The position numbers were made by a program, and so were the translations under genes. A DNA stretch of 64,000 nt from Romanomermis culicivorax (Eukaryota; Nematoda; Enoplea; Mermithida; Mermithidae). The DNA lies in contig CAWUHX010000111.1 of the NCBI GenBank assembly GCA_963922205.1, positions 62,001 to 126,000 on the forward strand, written 5' to 3'. The notes beneath the pieces are model-generated. The model ran no database searches, was not told the DNA's origin, and saw only the letters and a list, made by a program, of their open reading frames with translations. Positions 21,159 to 32,900 of this stretch are shown here, in pieces (position 1 is the stretch's first letter; each line of letters begins with the position of its first letter).

Positions 21159-24100
21159 CTGAAAAAAATGAGCTCTAAAAATTGAAAAAAATCTAGAGCA
21201 CATTTGCCTTAAAATGACATATGTTGCGACGGGAACAAGGGTTAATTCAATTTGACAGGCAATTTTTCTGTAGTGAAAATTTTTATACTGTAGAAAAAAT
21301 ATGAATTTCTTAGGCCGCCAAAATCAAAGGAATAAAATGATGCTCACTCATTTTTGATTTGGATATAACGTTATCGACACATGAGTGCGTTTAACCTAAT
21401 CATTTGAAAAAAGTTTTGATGTTCATCGCTGACGGACGAGAAAATTTTTATCATTAATTACAGCAATAAACTCACTATTTTTTCGAATTGAAATTCTTTC
21501 ATCGGTTCGCTGCATCTGTCATTTTAAGATAAATAGACAATAGATGGCGCATGGAACGATGACAGTAGTGTCCTGCAGCATGCATTTTTATTGGTACAAT
21601 GAAATCGTTTGGATAAAATACGTTATTGCCATATACGCAATAGGGCTCTGAGTTTTTGTGGATCAACGGGCTTTGTTCGATGGGTGAAATTAACAGAATG
21701 CCAAAATTTATGGAGGTTAATAAAAAAAAACGTCCAAATTTCGGTTTCATAGATTGGGAAAGTGATCCAAAGAATGTCCTTTTTGGTTCAAGTGTCACAC
21801 TTTTTCTACCATCCCAGTGAAGGGCTCCAAACCCATAGCCCTATGGTTGACATATGATCGACAGTTCTTGGGGTTGTCATATATCGCAGTTCTTGGGGTC
21901 GTCGTTATCGACACAAACCAGAAGGAATTGATATGACACTACGTGTATATTTCTATGTCTGGTGCCCGGCCCCATACTCTTAAGCCCAATTCAGAAATGC
22001 AGCGCCAAACGACTGTCGCCGATTGTTGCCGACGGTCGCCGATTGTCGGCGACAAAAATCCTAGGGCTTTTCACTTCTCAATAGGGCTTCATCGTTACTA
22101 TGTAAGACATCTACATCCCTGCTTTAGCTCAAGACTAAACCTATAGCACACTTAATCGACATATTTTGACATGAGTTATAAGATAGGTAGGAAGTGGTTT
22201 ATAATTAACGGTGTCATAAGTTCCTGATGAGAACCATGTTTTCTATGACATTGTTTTTCGTGGATTGATGCATGTTGAAGTTTGTAGAAAAATCTTTCCG
22301 TGTTTCATTAAAATATGTTTCGTGAAAGACTTTTAAACCATATATATGCACAGCCATACATATGCGATTTTTAATCCACTGCTAATCTGTAATTCTTTCT
22401 CTCATGAACTCACGATAGGATCAATCGATAAGGAAAGGCGAAACGTCGCAAATGCGATAAACTGAAAATGAAATTCTACAAAAACGATTGTCAATCGAAG
22501 ATGATCACTTTTTACCAATAGAGTGTGAAAATATTTTATTGGTAATAGCATCGAAAATTAAGTAAATTGTGAATATGTTAAAAAATATTAATTCTATTAG
22601 AAGCCGGTAGAAGGAAGCTTTAACATTCTCTTGGATTATTCAAGTGGGCTTTTATCATATAGCAGAACGCTCGGCGTTGAATTAAATGATGCGTATCTGA
22701 AAAGATGCATGATAATGAAGCAAACGTCAATCATGATGCATTTCTGCTACCCCATGTCTCATTGGCCACGTCTGCAGAACTAATGCTAAAGCAGCGCCAT
22801 ATTTATCACTGGTGAAATACAATACTAAAAGGGCCAGATTTAGCATGTCCGTACATAAGTAACGAAGATGATGCGGAAGTGGACAAGCAGATTTTCATCA
22901 AACATTGTTCATGTAACTCCGTCAAAAATAAAGATGTCGCATTAAGTTGTGTCTTATTTTATCTTATCGTGGTGTGTCGAGTGATGTTCAATGTCTTAGA
23001 TTTCAATGAGAAAACTACCTACTCAATAATATATTCTGGGGCAGGTTGAAAGGGTTCCGGATATGCGAGATATTGTCCAACTGAGGTCAAAACTCCCCAC
23101 ACAAGCCTATGTTTGAGGATGAATCATTTTTTCAATATTATTCGTTTTGGCAGACTGCACGTCATAGCCCAATATGTGCATAATTATCGAGCTTGAGTCA
23201 CAAGGAAACTTCCTATGAAAATTTATTCAGTAACGTTAGTCTTGAAAAATTCAATTTTTTTGTGAAACTCATCTACAAATTGAAACAACGTGTATTGGGC
23301 AAGAATCGAAAGTTGGGTTTCATTATTTCAACCGTAAACACGGCATTAATTCGCATATTTTTGTTACAACCAAACTATCGTTCAGAATCCAGTAACAAAT
23401 AGCAAGCGTCTACTTATTTTTAATCATGTGTAACAATGGAACAGACTATATAAAAATAATGTCAGTGAATCGAGAAGCGAAGTTTAGTTTCTAATGCCAG
23501 ACAGTCACAAAGATCACACAACGTTTCACCAGAGTCACGTTACCAGAAGCATTCTACTCGATAGAATGGTGCTAAAAACCAGATTCCTTTCTAGAAGTAC
23601 GATTCACAACTATAATATTCAGGGTGATCCCGTAAAAAATATCGTCGGTATTTTCAAAGGACTTAATTAATTCAAAAGAGCTTTAATCAATTCAATTAAT
23701 TTTTGTATGTTTTCTCAATGCATAAAATTGAGCATTGATTATGTCCAACTTCGTTGAAAATTAGTTGAATATAATATGAAGAACACATAAATTATTTCTT
23801 GCAGTTTAGATGTTTCTAACTGGTCCGGAAAAGATGACACTCATAATGCATTATCCAGATTCATGCACGGGCACTTAATTCGACTGCATTTAGGATGATT
23901 GATCAAGAATCAGAACAACCGTTCATTTTTCTCAAGTTTAGCGGCCAAAGTGCGAATAACTCTGTTCATCTAGAAATGTTAGAAATAAACGTGTTATGAA
24001 TATGTGTTGCATAACTCGTATCGTTATCTAAATTATTTGAAAAAACAGTCGTCTGGTTACTGTATGAATTATACTTTGCAAATTGAAAATATTGACAATG

Positions 24101-24780
24101 ACTTGTGAGAATCTCTCAATAAATTCAGGCCGAAACTCAAATTTATCCACAATTTTCATCATCCAAAATTACAGCCACATTTTTGACCGGTTGTCCGTTT
24201 TTTCCTGATAGTCGAAATTTTTCAATTTTTAGAAATTTATCTTTCTAGCTAGCTTTACCTGGTTCATTTTTGATTTTTAGATTTTGTAGACATTTAGAAG
24301 ACAAGGTTTGTAAAAAAGCTGGTGCGGCAAAGCTGTGCATTCATGTCTGCTAGATTTGAGTTCGGCAATCAAAATATTATTCACTAAACATTTTGTGGAA
24401 TAACATTAGACTCTCATTCGAGGCAATGGTATCATCATTTCACATTCCCACCTTACTTCTGACTAAAAACATCTTGATCAGTATATAAACGTTTAATTGT
24501 CATGAACAACATGGATTATATCTCCACAGTAATCAAAAAGGTTCAATCCCACGTAAAATAAAACTTTAGAGCTACAGAACCGTTAAATTATGTACTTGAT
24601 AAAAGTAAGTATACGTTCATAACAAGTTAGAATATGCTTCAGTAATCTACGAGTTCAGCTTTACGACGTTCTAGGCGTCATATACGGTGGGTGTCTGATA
24701 TGTTTGATGTCATGAAATCATACTCATATTTTTGATGACGATTCCGAAATAGTATCATCGTGACGCTTATCGCATCATCT
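21159..24780. other. Region without confident gene (21.2-24.8 kb)
   Basis: It is mostly AT-rich DNA. Notable pieces are a short tandem motif around 21850-21915 (AGTTCTTGGGGT twice), and a GC-rich palindromic repeat at 22005-22055 (GTCGCCGATTGT units). There is also a TATA-like TATATAAAA at ~23449 followed by a 58-codon frame from ATG 23494 that I do not trust. The missing 5' exon(s) of the galectin-like gene should lie here. Confidence 0.5.
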
Positions 24781-24788
24781 GTGGGCAT

Positions 24789-24795
24789 TATAAAA
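24789..24795 (+). promoter_or_regulatory. TATA box of small secreted-protein gene
   Basis: TATAAAA lies 52 bp before the ATG at 24841. A TCA-containing initiator-like site follows ~26 bp downstream, near 24815. Spacing fits a TATA-dependent core promoter. Confidence 0.5.
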
Positions 24796-24840
24796 TGATT
24801 CCGGGTATTCACATTCAAGCATTTCACCACGATCACGATC

Positions 24841-25230
24841 ATGAAGATTTTGATCTCTCTGATCCTCTTATTCAACTGTGCCTACTGTATGGTAACTGTA
24901 GCTACCGAGGTTACTACTAGAAAATTGTCGAGTACTGATTCGAAAAAACAATTGATGATGATTACTAAACTGATCAACGATTTGATGAAACGGGATGATA
25001 GGAAAATTCGAATTTTATTGTTGAAAAACCGCCGAAAATTGGGCACGCTTGGCAAAGTTGTAGACGAAAATGGAATTTTGGCTACTGATACTGGTCATTT
25101 GTATTCGAAGATCGCTCATCAACTGGACCATTCGGCAAGTTTAATCAACGAAATTATTCAAAGGCGAATGCTGATGAATAAACAACTGGAACATTTGGCT
25201 ACGGTCCAAAAGTATATGAACGCTTTATAG
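24841..25230 (+). CDS. Small secreted helical protein (129 aa), intronless
   Basis: The protein begins with a clear signal peptide (MKILISLILLFNCAYC). A short Thr/Val-rich linker follows, then a fully alpha-helical, Lys/Arg-rich and Leu/Ile-rich body (for example MMITKLINDLMKR, IRILLLKNRRKLG, SASLINEIIQRRMLMNKQL). The mature part has no cysteines. It starts at an ATG with a TATA box at 24789 and ends with TAG at 25228-25230, and AATAAA follows at 25305-25310. I do not recognise the family. It lies between two lectin-like genes on the opposite strand. It could be a secreted effector or structural peptide, but no function is supported. Confidence 0.7.
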   Translation: MKILISLILLFNCAYCMVTVATEVTTRKLSSTDSKKQLMMITKLINDLMKRDDRKIRILLLKNRRKLGTLGKVVDENGILATDTGHLYSKIAHQLDHSASLINEIIQRRMLMNKQLEHLATVQKYMNAL

Positions 25231-25304
25231 TATAAAGAAGACGATAGATTCTGTGAAAATTTGATCTGTATGTTGAACATGTCACGTGATACACGTTCTG
25301 TATC

Positions 25305-25310
25305 AATAAA
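25305..25310 (+). terminator. Poly(A) signal of small secreted-protein gene
   Basis: AATAAA lies 75 bp after the TAG stop of the 129-aa frame. Confidence 0.6.
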
Positions 25311-26605
25311 CTAGGGGCTGAAACGAGACTTGACAGAGTAAAGATTCAGGTGGAGTAAATTCAATAGTTCAAGAGTCATTCTAGTAAGTAGCATAAAAAA
25401 GTATCGAAATGGTCGTGAGAAATGCGGTCCGAGTTTTGACGAGGGAAATATGAGGCGAAATTTTCGAGCAATAAATACTAGAAGAAAAGAAAAAATATGA
25501 AAGAGAAAAAGATTAAAAAAAATTAAATTTGAATTGGAATGAGAAAAAAAACATCAACGAGAAAAAAGAAAAGAAAGAAGAAAAAGAAGACAACGCGGAA
25601 GAAACAAAAAGAAAAAACAACGAAAATAAACAGAAAATAGGAGAAAAAAATGCGAGAAAAACAAACATAAAATATACTGAGATTAAAAGTTTCCTAAAAA
25701 ACGGCCCGAATATAAGACGGTAAAAGCTAATAAGCTGAAAACCTTTCACACTCAACTTAAGGTCTATTATTTCTTCACTGGAAATGTAATATGCATTGTA
25801 GAAAGAATTGATCGGAAAATTGAGATTCTCGATGGAATTTGTACACGACATGGAAAATATACAGAAGTTTATCACCGGACTTAAAGTGACCACGGTAGGT
25901 AGGAAATTTAAGTTTTCAAGATTCCGGCTGTGCCCTCTTTGTGAATAAATAATCGGTCTCCGCATGGATTCCAGATATAACGTGTATACGCAGTAGGAGC
26001 TGAGCTTTGTTATTTAAGATATCAATTCTGTTTGAGTCTGTCTAATTAAATATGCAGAAATGTGCGCAAAATTCAACGTTTTTGGGCGATTTTGCAATAT
26101 TCGGCCTTCAAACAGCTTCGAATTCTTTCAAAATCTGCTGTATTTTTTACACATATTCGACGTATAGGACTGATACCATTTTATCTTTTTGTTGAGCTCT
26201 GGTCAGAATAATTCGCTTAAGCTAGCATTAACCATGATTTTGCCAGTCGTTGAAACAATAGAACTATGAAGTAATCCCTTCCGCACGTATTTTTTGGAGC
26301 AGGAGCTCCCAATTGCTACTATTCCATCGTCGGTAATGATGATTCTCCGTGCCATGTCAAATCGTTGTGACCCAGCAATATCTCATCAAATTCAGCTTAG
26401 CAATCATGCACCGGCTTGAACGGTTGGGGGTTTTTGACTTTAACTGGAAAGATTGGTGTTTGATCCCATCCAAATAGCGACAGGAATTTTTTTCTTTAAA
26501 AAACGAAACATGATAAAGATAAATATAGAATTCGACAAAAATCACGACGACTGACCAAGTGTCAGATTCACACTACACCACACGACACTATGGAAATTCG
26601 GTAAC
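25311..26605. other. Intergenic region with purine-rich tract
   Basis: 25477-25720 is almost pure A/G on the plus strand (AAGAAAAGAAAGAAGAAAAAG type), like the interiors of FB1 and FB6. The rest is AT-rich and unassigned. Confidence 0.5.
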
Positions 26606-26611
26606 TTTATT
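26606..26611 (-). terminator. Poly(A) signal of the repeat-domain gene
   Basis: On the minus strand AATAAA occurs ~60 bp after the TAA stop at 26672-26674. Confidence 0.6.
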
Positions 26612-26671
26612 TTACAGTTTATAAATGAGAAAATTAATTTGTGGAAATACACAAAATGACATAAAGCACAA

Positions 26672-26941
26672 TTATTGTATAGGATTCATACTGTAGCCTA
26701 AAAATCGGTACTCGTGAACCCAACTGTACGCTATTCCGCAATTAGTACAGCTTTGCCGCTGTCGACTGACCGTCAAATGGCAAACGTCGTCTGGTCGCTT
26801 AAGGGTCAAATCGTCGGGTTTACCGGGCAGGTCGTACTGTTCATTCGAATCAAAAACTGACATTAATTTCCACGTCTGTCCGACGTTACGCGTTCCGATT
26901 TCTTTCACTAGAATGTCGCCTTCGGAAGTCAAAGTGATCGC
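26672..26941 (-). CDS. Repeat-domain gene, terminal exon (repeat 9, second half)
   Basis: The acceptor is AAATTTTCAG, phase 0. It encodes [15 protein letters not shown] and [11 protein letters not shown], a QxW-type block, then a Cys-containing tail ([14 protein letters not shown]) and TAA. It completes the ninth repeat begun in the preceding exon. Confidence 0.7.
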   Translation of the reverse strand, partial: AITLTSEGDILVKEIGTRNVGQTWKLMSVFDSNEQYDLPGKPDDLTLKRPDDVCHLTVSRQRQSCTNCGIAYSWVHEYRFLGYSMNPIQ

Positions 26942-29900
26942 CTGAAAATTTATTAATTATTGATTCTGAGTTCGGATAGGGACTATGTGAGTTGAAATTT
27001 GACGACAAAAGTAAACATTGGGATAAAATCAACCGATTGTGTGTCGATTCATCAAATGTCCCTATTCCTTGAAAGTCCAAATTCTTCGAACAGTGCTTAA
27101 AATTTTATCTACAAAGTAACGTTGCAGCGAAAGTCCCGATACCTCGAAAATTTTTTTCTTCAAAAAATCCTATTTCCTCGAAAATAATAAATGTGCAGAT
27201 TTAAATTTACTGTTTTGTAACGTAAAGGTTCCCACGACATAAAATTCCCACGGTTTTTTTCCACCTTGAAAAGTAAAAAATTGAGGTCAAAATCGAAATC
27301 GGTAACGTGTTACAGAACTATTCTTTCCTGAATTGCGGCCTTTTAAATTTGAGATGGATTATGGTCTAAGTCTAAGCCTAAGCCTAAGCCTAAGCCTAAG
27401 CCTAAGCCTAAGCCTAAGCCTAAGCCTAAGCCTAAGCCTAAGCCTAAGCCTAAGCCTAAGCCTAAGCCTAAGCCTAAGCCTAAGCCTAAGCCTAAGCCTA
27501 AGCCTAAGCCTAAGCCTAAGCCTAAGCCTAAGCCTAAGCCTAAGCCTAAGCCTAGGCCTAAGGCTTGGCGTAAGCCTTAGCGTAAGTTTTAGCGTAAGCC
27601 TAAGCCTAAGCTCGATGAATTATGAATTTTATCTCGTTTCGAGGAATCGGGAAAAAAATTCATGATGCACTAAAGCATGTTTTGAGGAATCGGGAATTTT
27701 ATCCTCTTTTCGAGGAATCGGGACTTTCGGAGAGTCGGGACTTTAGAGGAAAGGGAACGTTCGAGGTATAGGGATACAACCAATCAACCTAGAATATAGT
27801 TCATTTCCGTGCATTTGCAGAACTTTTCTACAATCAATGATCCACCAAAATCGACCATCATAATTTTATGAGGCGACCTTGTTCATTGTGTTTTCGCCTG
27901 TTCGTCTAAATGCCAATCTTTCCTACACTGTTATTGATAATTCCTGAAAATGTGACGTGTAATTGATGAGCTCGTACTTCATAAGAGAACACGTGACACA
28001 CAAGACGCGAATCTCATGATACCGTGTATTTATGATAAGAAAATTTGCGACTTCTATTTCTAGGCTTTTATTGCGAATTCTATTCTTTTTTTAAAGATAA
28101 TTAACTTGAAGCGATTCGAAATTTCGTCAAAGCAATCGGTCTATCTTCAACTAATATTAAATCAAAATAAAATCATCACTATATTTATCAAGTTGTCTGC
28201 TAAACATTAGTGTGACCACAGATCTTTGTTGCTGATTTTTGAGAGGGAGGAGAGTGCTTTTCCATATAGTAAAGTTTTGGATTTATCAGAACTCCTGTAT
28301 TAGAGAGCTGGTCTTGAAAAATGTTAGCTTCTTATAAGGGTTCGGTTGAAGGAATAATTTCATGTGAATGAATACTATATTTCTGTATAATGAGTTCAAC
28401 TGAATAAATTAGCTATAGTCTGTTTTTCTTGAAATGCTTCTAAATAATGAAAGTGCAAAGCAAGTAGTATTTCAGATTTTCACGATTTTCTGATGAACAA
28501 TATATCATACAGGAATGGAAATTGGTGAGCATACTGACCTAACCCTTTACAATTTTTCGAGTGAAAAATTTTATAATAAGAGCTCTATGTAAACGATTTT
28601 GATAACGATACAGATTTGTGTCACGTTTCTATTTGGAAGCATTTTATAAAAAACAGACAATAGAAGAGCAAAAATCATGAATACAAATTTAGGATTGGGG
28701 TTTTCCAGAAGGTTTTTGATACTGTCATTCATTCACAAATCCATATTTTTTTCGCATGCAATGTGTAACTGAATCTGTTGAAGTCGAATCGACTCGGTTT
28801 GGAAGGATCGGCACTTCTAGGAGAAAAGTCGGTGACTAAATTGGCACATGACGCTTTTCATTACCTGATTTGGTTCACTCGCCAGCCTAATGTACGGCCT
28901 GCTGAAAGTGAACAACTGTCTATCCCTGAACGGTCTCCTAGACTTTTGGCACGAGTACAACTTTCGATTGACGGCCGAAACGCACAAAACGTCGGGCGGT
29001 CGTTTCGCATCCCTAATTCTCATTTGTATGAAAAAGGTGTCCTCTCTGCAGGGTTCCAGTTCCCAAACGAAGTGCAGTTGTAGTTCCACGGGGGCTTCCA
29101 TGTCTACATTTTCGACCGTTACTTGTTGATTTTGGAGCCAAAACGCATTGGGCGGTAAGGCGAACGTTTTCGGTTGATCGTCGAGCATGATAAGGAAACG
29201 GACCATCGGTGAAGCACTGGAAAAAAGGGCGGATGTGAATACAGTGGACAAGAGAACGTTCCTCACGTTAGGAATGTGTTTAAAGGGAACAGCACTCCAG
29301 TTTGGAACAAGCTCAGTTTTCCAAAGGTTTGGAGTTCAGTTCAATAAAAGGCCTACAAATCAGAGTTAGAAAGTAAACTATCTACTCCTACTTTCTGGAA
29401 GTTAATATTTATTCCTAAACTATATCACGAGCTATACTTTTTACACTTTGACAGTTTTAGCCATTTGGTACAAGTAATTGTAAATTGCTTTTTATGCCAG
29501 TTTTAACTCCACCCCTTAAAAATTCACTTAACAACTGTATTCGGCCATTTCAATGTGAACTTACTCTAAAAATGACACCGTCAATGACACGTAAACGTCT
29601 TGTTTCAGACGTTGTAATATGGTTGATTTAGTGCGAATTTTATACAGAATTCCGTGGTTTTATTCAAACAAAAACGTGTTAAACGCAACCACATTATACA
29701 CTTCAATGTTTTCAGGCAATAGGCTTTGTCTATGATCAGTGAATGCTCCACATCAAGTGATACCAAAGAAGCTAAGTTGAATTTCAGGATTTTTTCAGCA
29801 ATTTTCAAAATCAGTGTTTAAGTTTAATTCAAATTCCTTTTTGGCTTTTGAGGTTTCCACCTAATTTTTTAATGCCTGGCCAATAAAAATCTGTTTCTGT

Positions 29901-32900
29901 CCACCACAGTTATTCAAAAATTCAATATGACGGTTACTTTGCTTATTTATGCAAACTGATGAGTGCTTTTTGGTGTTGGTCATCAACAATTTTAAACAAC
30001 AAATTTGCATAAACTACACTCGAAAATTTTTACATCTGTGCTATGTGATCCGACCCATGCTGTTAACTCAAAGTACGCAGCTTAGTTGCTGATAACAACG
30101 CAATGTTGCAAATTCAGTAAGAATGAGTAGCTTGAACAGATCACCAGAAATATTACACAGTAATCATGTTTAACACAATATGAGTTTGAACTTGATTTCC
30201 GCTTAATTTGGTGCAAATTTTATCAAAAACCCATATTTAATGCAATTTAGTGCTTGATAGGTTGATTCGACGCAATTTGATGCAAAAAACTTTATAGTAG
30301 AGCATTTAAAATGTTTTTTGACGTTTCTTGTCATCCAGATATTTCTAAAAGCATAAAAAAAATTTGTTGCAGTACCAAATTTTGCAAGTTCTAGTTATAA
30401 GTCTCGAATCAATGGTGTATAATTTCTTAGCTACTGTCGTAAATGTGATAATCATAAGCAAAAGTATTTTTTGCAAGAATATTTGCGATTTCCTATGATT
30501 CTCAATACCGTTTGTAGAAAAAGAGCTGCGGAAAGATCCGGCAAATGTTTAGAGCTAATCGAATCTGTATTTTTTAGTAGGAACTGATTCTTCAGCAGTA
30601 TTGTCCCTAAAATATGTCGATTATTCTCGAATCTGCTGAAACAATAATAAACGAAAAACCACAAAAATGAGGAGTTTTGCGCTAAGCCACATCCCCTCTC
30701 TTTACATGACGAAAACACAGGAAATTGTAAAATCTGGTACCAGAGTAATTTTTCTATTGAAAGTAAAATACCGCTATCTCTGATCTGGTTTTATTACTGT
30801 TTAGCAACACTTTTAGGTGAGACGTTTTTCGAACTATTTCGCATAGAAATGTAGGGTCTATGAGCTCGTAAGTTTCAAGAATTTGTGCAAGTTCTGTAAA
30901 AATATGTTGCATAATTTGGCAAGTATGTCATTCCTATTCTAACTTAATGTATCTAAATCACGATTCCGTTATATGAGACTTGCGAATCACGTTATGAAAG
31001 ATTTGGATGTTGTTTCCTTAAAATTTTCACTGAATTATTTGCAGTGGGTAAAAAAACACGGTTTGCTTTTCAAAACCTTTTCAGAAATTTAATATTTTTC
31101 ACGCAATAGAGATTATTCTCAAAAACTTCTAAATCGTAGGACCTAGGTGGAGTTCTTGAAATTTCTCACATAAAAAACCCACCTTTCTCCACTTTTGTAT
31201 GTACACTTGTCCTGTTCACTCATTGGTGTATAGTCGTCTGGCTGTGAAGGTGGCGGTAATATGGGCACTTGTGGTCCGACGGGCAAGGGTCCGGGCTGAT
31301 CTGTTTTCATTTTCATCAAATTGTCGATGATGACCTCCAGAAGAATGACCTGGCCAGGTTGCTCGGGTAGACTCATCGCCCATTTGAAAGGTGCACCTAA
31401 TGCCGCACTTTCTACACTCATCAATGTCAGGTCGACGGATTGGTCGAAAGTCGTTGGAATGGTGTGAGCGCCGATATATACCCTAGAATTGCCGGCCGGT
31501 CGAATATTACCATTTTTGAAAACAAAAACTATTCCGGCCAAATCGTTGGGTCTGTTTTGCACGACCAACGGGTTGCCCGGATCGTATCGTCCATCCAAAG
31601 GCCCCAGAACAAGATTTTCGAACCCGTCCACTTGAATTATGAAATTGGGTGGTTCAATTAGGACTATCCGGAATTTAGAGGGCGACTGGCCGTTGAGCTC
31701 CGTTTTTTTGACCACGAGTTTAGCGCCCGGTGACGGGCTATCTGCAATCCAAATCGCGATTGTCTCGTCAGGTAAAGGACGTAGGATGATAGGACCAGTT
31801 TTTCTATAAATTTGAGATATTTTTACAATGTCATCAACATAATTGAGGTGCCACCAAAAGTGTGCTTTTCAGAGCTTCATTTTTCTCTTTTCAGACAATA
31901 CAAAAATCTGATCGGGGTCAGTATTCATAATGGTACAAATTTTCTACTATAAAACTTGTGGAATGTAAATTTTGCGAGCTTTAAAAATGCAACTAAACGT
32001 TCAAGAAACCGGACGTTAGTCATGCACAAGTATCTCTGTTCTTACAAATAAGTAATGTGATGTATGGAGGTTTTTGAGCAATAGTTAAATATTCCATACT
32101 AAAATTAAAAACCGTATAAAGTTGGCAATCTGCGTGGTGTTCAGTCATCAGGCCAAACTTTTCAAGATCGTAATGCCCGTCACAGCTTCATGGCACAACA
32201 CTCCCTCGATTAGACCATGGAGAGTTGACGTTTTCGAGTGAAAATCTGGGCGATGTCAAACACTTATATAATGAGAAACCCCGCGCCTGTGGATTCTGGA
32301 TTTGCATGCTGTAGGCTTCTTTGTCTGCTAATGCATGTACTACATGCTCGTATTATGAACATCACGCATACAATTTTTAGTGTAGATACTGCTCTGGAAA
32401 GAATGACTATACTCCATTCAATGTGAAATGATCGATGCAGGGAGGTTGCAGCTAAAATTTTATTCAAAATTATTTAAGACTCGTTGAGTCTATTCAATAA
32501 ATTTTTCCTTCGTGATACGCACTCCAGGATGATGAGTCTTTTCAATTATTTTAAGATTATGGAAATTGATTTCCTGATCTCAAGTCGAAACTCAAACCGC
32601 TGCATCGATCGTTTCAAAATAAATGGAGTATAGTAACATTTTCCATGCGAGTCCGTTTCGGAAAATGATCCACCAGCAATAATCAAAATATTGGCGATAT
32701 TATAGCGCATTTAATTTATAATGATTCAAATGGTTCAATTTGATATGCAATTTTCACTTGGTGAAAATTATACTGTAGAAAAACACCAAAGTACTTTGTG
32801 GTAATGGAAAAGGCCAAAATCATTGAAAAAATGAAATCATGCTTATTCACTGTCGATTTTAACAGAACTTCGTCGATACTTGAGAGCCATTCGAGAAATT

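Noticed and set aside
21499-21798. 99-codon minus-strand frame upstream of the galectin-like exons
   Set aside because: No fitting splice sites in phase with exon 20985-21158 and no recognisable similarity.
23449-23670. Possible gene after TATATAAAA with a 58-codon frame from 23494
   Set aside because: Initiator spacing is poor, the peptide has no recognisable feature, and there is no poly(A) support.
24259-24267. Three-codon first exon (ATG AAC CAG then GTAAAG on the minus strand) for the galectin-like gene
   Set aside because: Phase fits exon 20985-21158, but a 9-nt exon 3 kb upstream cannot be supported without transcript data.
27365-27610. True chromosome end or assembly junction
   Set aside because: Gene exons and a foldback element continue in register on both sides, so the array is interstitial.
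27333-27665. Ser-Leu repeat open frame
   Set aside because: Translation of the TTAGGC-complement hexamer array, not a gene. The Lys-Pro frame at 40760-41059 is rejected for the same reason.
28778-29083. 101-codon plus-strand frame
   Set aside because: Antisense shadow of repeat-domain exon 9, which has matching splice sites and domain similarity.
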